16,933 nucleotides of DNA from positions 31,170 to 48,102 of the forward strand of contig LFRX01000041.1 of assembly GCA_001512985.1 (NCBI GenBank), read 5' to 3'. The first letter of the stretch is position 1. The number at the start of each line of letters is the position of its first letter. This DNA is from Acholeplasmatales bacterium DTU056. Lineage in GTDB: Bacteria; Bacillota_I; Bacilli_A; ML615J-28; CAG-698. Below the pieces are notes generated by a model. That model was not told where the DNA came from and made no database searches. It was given only the letters and a program-made list of their open reading frames with translations. Shown here piece by piece: positions 13,659 through 16,933 of the stretch. The position numbers were made by a program, and so were the translations under genes.

Positions 13659-14456
13659 TTATTTTACCGCTAAATAACTTTCTAATATTTTATTGACTTT
13701 TTCTAAAGAAACTTCTCGCTCTAATTGTCCAGCGATGGCAATTGATACTGTTCCAGTTTCTTCTGAAACAACAACTGTGATGGCATCATAACGTTCACTA
13801 ATACCGATTGCAGCACGATGACGAGTCCCTAAAGTCTTTGGAACATCATATCTTTCCGTTGATGGAAGATATGCTCCCGCACACATAATTTTATTTTTAC
13901 GAATTATGACTGCGCCATCATGAGTCGCCGTACCTGGATAAAACAAGGTTGTTAATAACTCTTGAGAAGCGATAGCATTAATTTCAATTGCTTTTTCGAT
14001 AAAACTATTCAAACTATCTTGTCGTTCGATGGTAATTAGTGCGCCAATTTTTCGTTCAGATAAATATTCAACTGCTCCTTCTATTACTTTAATTAAATTT
14101 TGTTTTTCTTGTTCATCAGTAAATGTTCCACTACCTTTACTGGAATGGAAAATATTTTCTAAGCCTTTTTTAATGTCTTGATCATAAACAATAATTAATA
14201 TTCCGACACTCCAAAATAAGATAATTTGTAATATTGATAACACAATTTTTAATTGAAAGGTAAAAGCAATTAAATATACTAATAAAAATCCTACTACTAC
14301 TAAAAAGACTCTTCCCATTTTGACACGGCGTTGTAATAATCTAAATAAAATAATTATAATTGCCACCAAACATAAAACATCGATAGTTAGACGGACAATC
14401 CCCCATCTAGAAAATTTATTTGTATATTCTTTAATTATTTCAAAAACACCATTCAT
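13659..14456 (-). CDS. cdaA: Diadenylate cyclase CdaA (c-di-AMP synthase)
   Basis: CdaA makes cyclic di-AMP from two ATP; this nucleotide controls potassium and osmotic balance and is often essential in Bacillota. The 265-residue protein has three membrane helices (about 22-41, 49-67 and 71-91) followed by the DAC domain. Catalytic motifs are intact: DGAVIIR (Asp180-Gly181-Ala182) and GTRHRAAIGISE (210-221), then SEETGTVSIA. ATG 14456 follows AGGTGTAAAAT, 3 nt after the ankyrin-gene stop. The usual partners cdaR (ybbR) and glmM are not downstream; instead there is an mgsA operon with its own promoter. The ankyrin gene upstream is almost certainly cotranscribed. Confidence 0.96.
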   Translation of the reverse strand: MNGVFEIIKEYTNKFSRWGIVRLTIDVLCLVAIIIILFRLLQRRVKMGRVFLVVVGFLLVYLIAFTFQLKIVLSILQIILFWSVGILIIVYDQDIKKGLENIFHSSKGSGTFTDEQEKQNLIKVIEGAVEYLSERKIGALITIERQDSLNSFIEKAIEINAIASQELLTTLFYPGTATHDGAVIIRKNKIMCAGAYLPSTERYDVPKTLGTRHRAAIGISERYDAITVVVSEETGTVSIAIAGQLEREVSLEKVNKILESYLAVK

Positions 14457-14459
14457 ATT

Positions 14460-15032
14460 TTACACCTGCTTTGCTTCCAAGATTTTATTTATTTTTTCCA
14501 TTCGTTCATCACTTACCTCTTGGATTGTTAAAAAATATTTAATAATTTCAACATCCCCTTCATCAATGGCATAGTCAATTGGAAGATTATTTTTCTCATC
14601 CATTAGCATATAATCGGCTCCTGAATTTATTAAAAACTTCACCATTTCTAAATTTCCATTGATAACTGCCATATGAAGAGGTGTTTGTTCTAATTCACCA
14701 CCTATATTAATATCGCATCCATTTTCAATTAAAGCTTTGCATAATTTAATTTCATTATTCATTACCGCTAAATGAAGGGGGGTCTCCCCCATTTCATTAG
14801 CAACATCTAAATTAACTCCGGCTTTAATAAAAATATTTAATAACTTCAAATTACGCAGTTTAACTGCGATATGCAATAGAGTTTGTCCTAAGTACCCTTG
14901 AGTACTTAAATCAATTCCTTCTTCTTTTAGTTTAGCAAGTTTATTTCGAATATATAAATATCGAAATTGATTTTGCTTGACTGTTCTTGTAAACTCTAAA
15001 AACTTGCTTTTACTTCCACGTTTTTTTGCCAT
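14460..15032 (-). CDS. Small ankyrin-repeat protein
   Basis: The 190-residue protein has a basic N-terminal helix region (1-40) followed by ankyrin repeats at about 47-79, 80-113 and 114-146, plus a divergent or capping one at 147-170. Signatures include GQTLLHIAVKLRNLKLLNIF, GETPLHLAV and QTPLHMAVINGNLEMVKFLI. Ankyrin repeats bind other proteins, so this is a scaffold or adaptor. No signal peptide is present, so it should be cytoplasmic. ATG 15032 overlaps the upstream helicase-like gene's stop by one base (TAATG) and follows GGGAGAG; cdaA starts 3 nt after its stop. This suggests, but does not prove, a partnership with one of those products. Confidence 0.93.
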   Translation of the reverse strand: MAKKRGSKSKFLEFTRTVKQNQFRYLYIRNKLAKLKEEGIDLSTQGYLGQTLLHIAVKLRNLKLLNIFIKAGVNLDVANEMGETPLHLAVMNNEIKLCKALIENGCDINIGGELEQTPLHMAVINGNLEMVKFLINSGADYMLMDEKNNLPIDYAIDEGDVEIIKYFLTIQEVSDERMEKINKILEAKQV

Positions 15033-16933
15033 TATTCTCTCCCTATCTCCTTAGCAATTCTTTCTACAGTTTTATTAAAGTCTCTTACTAAGTCAACAAT
15101 CCATATCAAATATATTTTCCATTGATATTTACGGTATTGTTGATATATGGTGCGGTATTGTTCTAAGGTTTGATAGTTAATTTTATTATTATCCCAGTAA
15201 ATAATACATCCATATAATTGATTATCAGCTAATAATACTAAATTCAAATCATGATATGATCCAATCAAACTAATGTCATAACGAGCAAATTGCTCTTTTA
15301 ATTTTTCCATCAAGTTGATTTGTAATAAATGTTCATTATAAGTAATTTCTAACTCGTTTAATTGTAGTTGCAACTTGCTTAAAAATCTATTTGAAACTTT
15401 TTGTCCTAATAAATTATTAGCATCAAAAATAATTACTTTTTCCTTAACGGTAAATAAATCACTAATCATACGATTAACATTTGATAATTCAAAATCATCC
15501 CTATACTCATCTACAATTACCAAATTATAATCAGCATCAATAATTAAGCGTTGCTCTAAATTAACAATATTAATGTTTTTAGTTAATAAATCAATAATTT
15601 GACTTTTTGAATAATGATTCTCTTTGAATATTTTTATTAAATTATCAAATATTTGCATTTGTCTTGCTTGTTCATATACAAACACATTAAACTTATAATT
15701 AATATTTTCTAAAAGTTTTTCTCGAATGAACTGTTCTATATTGGTATTACTAATTTCTACCCCTTGATTAGCAAAATAATCATTTGGGATTAATCCAGTT
15801 AAGTTATGACGAAGATCAAAAATATTTTTTGGAATTGGTAAATAACGATGAGTTAAAGTAATAACACTTTCTTTAGGAATTTGAGAAATTAAGTTCATTT
15901 TAACTAATGAACTATGCTCGCTATTCCCCGCAACAATTACCTGTTTTCCACTAAGTGCATATTTATATGCATTGGCATGAGAAATATGAGCATCATCGAT
16001 AATTACTAAATCAAATTTACGAATGTCTAAATATTGATCTAAAATTTTAGTGTCACATAATACTAAACGATAATCATTTTGAGCTTTTTGAATAAAGTCT
16101 ATAAATGATAAAGAATCTTTTTTTAATGATAACTTAGGAATGTCATAATCATTAATGATTTTATGGCTAACTTGATTAGTATTTAAATTTAATAATTGTC
16201 TTTCATAAGTAACAGTTTCATCTAGAATTTGATTAAGTGCATTAGTATTTAATACATATGGATATTTATTGCAAAACTCTTGATATAAATAATAGTTATA
16301 TGTATATTTAAAATTTTCTGATAGATTACTATTTTGATTTATATCAGTTATGTACTCAATTAAATCATCGGCACGATACTCTAACAACACTTTAATTTCA
16401 TTTGTAATATTTAGGTATAACACCAACTCATCTTTAGAAGATAAAAATTTTTCCAAATAAGTAATTACATCTTTGAAATCATTGTAGTAATATGTGGAAA
16501 TGCGATCGACAAAAAGTTTAGTGTATAGTTTGATTAACTCATCAATTTCTTCAATATTTTTTAAAATTAAATTCAAATATTCAATCAATTTGTTATGATA
16601 ATTTTCTTCAAAAAATTTATTAGCATAATCTAAGTTAATAAAACAATTTAAATAATTTTGAAAGTTTTTTAAACTAGTTTGTAATTTTAAAATATTAGTT
16701 CTTTCATAGTCATATAACATCCCAAAGTAAGTTGAATAATGAGAGTTATTATAAAAATCATTTTTTAATTCAATAAGTTTACTTGTTAAGTTTTGTAATT
16801 TTACAATATCCTCAAAATAGATTTTTTTATCAATTAAATTAGTTGATATAATAAATTCGTCATATGTGCTGTAAAAATTATTTAAATATTTATTAATTTC
16901 TTTAATTTGACTTAATGATTTAACAAAATCTTC
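15032..16933 (-). CDS. Degenerate superfamily-1 helicase/nuclease-like protein, N-terminus outside window
   Basis: The frame is open to the right edge, so the gene is 5'-truncated; 633 residues are visible. Residues 1-290 are a long helical, Asn/Tyr/Leu-rich part. From about 291 the order of segments matches SF1 (Upf1/Dna2-type, DUF4011/MTES group) helicases: FDLVIIDDAH (307-316, motif II), GKQVIVAGNSEH (329-340, motif III), ITLTHRYL (358-365), NIVNLEQRLIIDADYNLVIVD (455-475, motif V region) and NVNRMISDLFTVKEKVIIF (485-503, motif VI region). The last 90 residues resemble the restriction-endonuclease-like MTES domain. Key residues look lost: GDPKQ, QGxExD and TRAR are absent, and the nuclease Asp/Glu-Cys-Asp positions are replaced. 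Walker A, if present, is beyond the edge. It may be a pseudo-enzyme. Confidence 0.72.
   Translation of the reverse strand, partial: EDFVKSLSQIKEINKYLNNFYSTYDEFIISTNLIDKKIYFEDIVKLQNLTSKLIELKNDFYNNSHYSTYFGMLYDYERTNILKLQTSLKNFQNYLNCFINLDYANKFFEENYHNKLIEYLNLILKNIEEIDELIKLYTKLFVDRISTYYYNDFKDVITYLEKFLSSKDELVLYLNITNEIKVLLEYRADDLIEYITDINQNSNLSENFKYTYNYYLYQEFCNKYPYVLNTNALNQILDETVTYERQLLNLNTNQVSHKIINDYDIPKLSLKKDSLSFIDFIQKAQNDYRLVLCDTKILDQYLDIRKFDLVIIDDAHISHANAYKYALSGKQVIVAGNSEHSSLVKMNLISQIPKESVITLTHRYLPIPKNIFDLRHNLTGLIPNDYFANQGVEISNTNIEQFIREKLLENINYKFNVFVYEQARQMQIFDNLIKIFKENHYSKSQIIDLLTKNINIVNLEQRLIIDADYNLVIVDEYRDDFELSNVNRMISDLFTVKEKVIIFDANNLLGQKVSNRFLSKLQLQLNELEITYNEHLLQINLMEKLKEQFARYDISLIGSYHDLNLVLLADNQLYGCIIYWDNNKINYQTLEQYRTIYQQYRKYQWKIYLIWIVDLVRDFNKTVERIAKEIGRE

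Noticed and set aside
16718..16720. Met at 16720 as the true start of the helicase-like gene
   Set aside because: The frame is open upstream to the window edge and no Shine-Dalgarno precedes this ATG.
13659..16933. Anti-phage defence island reading of the helicase-ankyrin-cyclase cluster
   Set aside because: CdaA is a housekeeping c-di-AMP synthase, the helicase-like motifs look inactive, and there is no effector gene, mobile element or composition shift nearby. The cluster is kept as a finding but not as a defence system.

Overview
The window is an AT-rich, gene-dense stretch of bacterial chromosome, almost certainly from Bacillota, class Bacilli, near the Erysipelotrichia/Haloplasma/Mollicutes side. 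The lineage call is inference. It rests on the low GC, the Bacillus-like tsaE-tsaB-rimI-tsaD order, the yugI-like S1 gene next to a short (448 aa) pgi, and two sporulation-type genes (cwlD and yunB). At least four genes (tsaE, tsaB, rimI, mgsA) end in TGA at family-typical lengths, so TGA is a stop and the genetic code is standard, unlike in Mycoplasma. There are no rRNAs, tRNAs, IS elements, CRISPR arrays or phage genes, and no gene-free stretch above 300 bases.

All genes but one lie on the minus strand, so the units below are listed from right to left. (1) 16933 to 13659: a truncated, decayed superfamily-1 helicase/nuclease-like protein, a small ankyrin-repeat protein and the c-di-AMP synthase CdaA, tightly coupled. 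(2) 13634 to 9907: a strong promoter, then methylglyoxal synthase, a membrane protein with a degenerate GGDEF domain, 5-formyl-THF cyclo-ligase and a fused IspD-IspF. This unit ends at a bidirectional terminator shared with the plus-strand CBS-domain gene (9435-9905). (3) 9340 to 8312: yunB, then a NifU C-terminal-domain Fe-S scaffold protein with its own terminator. (4) 8281 to 5985: an S1 RNA-binding protein, glucose-6-phosphate isomerase and a CPYC thioredoxin-fold lipoprotein, read from a strong promoter and closed by a terminator. (5) cwlD, behind a palindrome that overlaps a candidate sporulation-type -10. (6) 5280 to 2763: an extended -10 promoter, then tsaE-tsaB-rimI-tsaD (tRNA t6A synthesis) and a perfect 15-bp terminator stem. 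(7) 2727 to the left edge: a promoter, a CvpA-like membrane protein with a large extra domain, an unrecognised three-helix membrane protein and the first 40 codons of a Lys/Thr/Ser-rich protein.

Most of the content is housekeeping: t6A modification, glycolysis and its methylglyoxal bypass, the MEP isoprenoid pathway, folate and Fe-S assembly. The less ordinary parts are the right-hand cluster, where a helicase/nuclease with eroded motifs and an ankyrin protein are coupled to cdaA without the usual cdaR-glmM partners; the adjacent membrane protein carrying GNIEF where GGDEF should be; and the IspDF fusion in a Bacillota-like genome. Several start codons given here differ from the longest open frame because the ribosome-binding site shows the true start (cvpA-like gene, tsaE, tsaB, cwlD, S1 gene, ispDF, mgsA).
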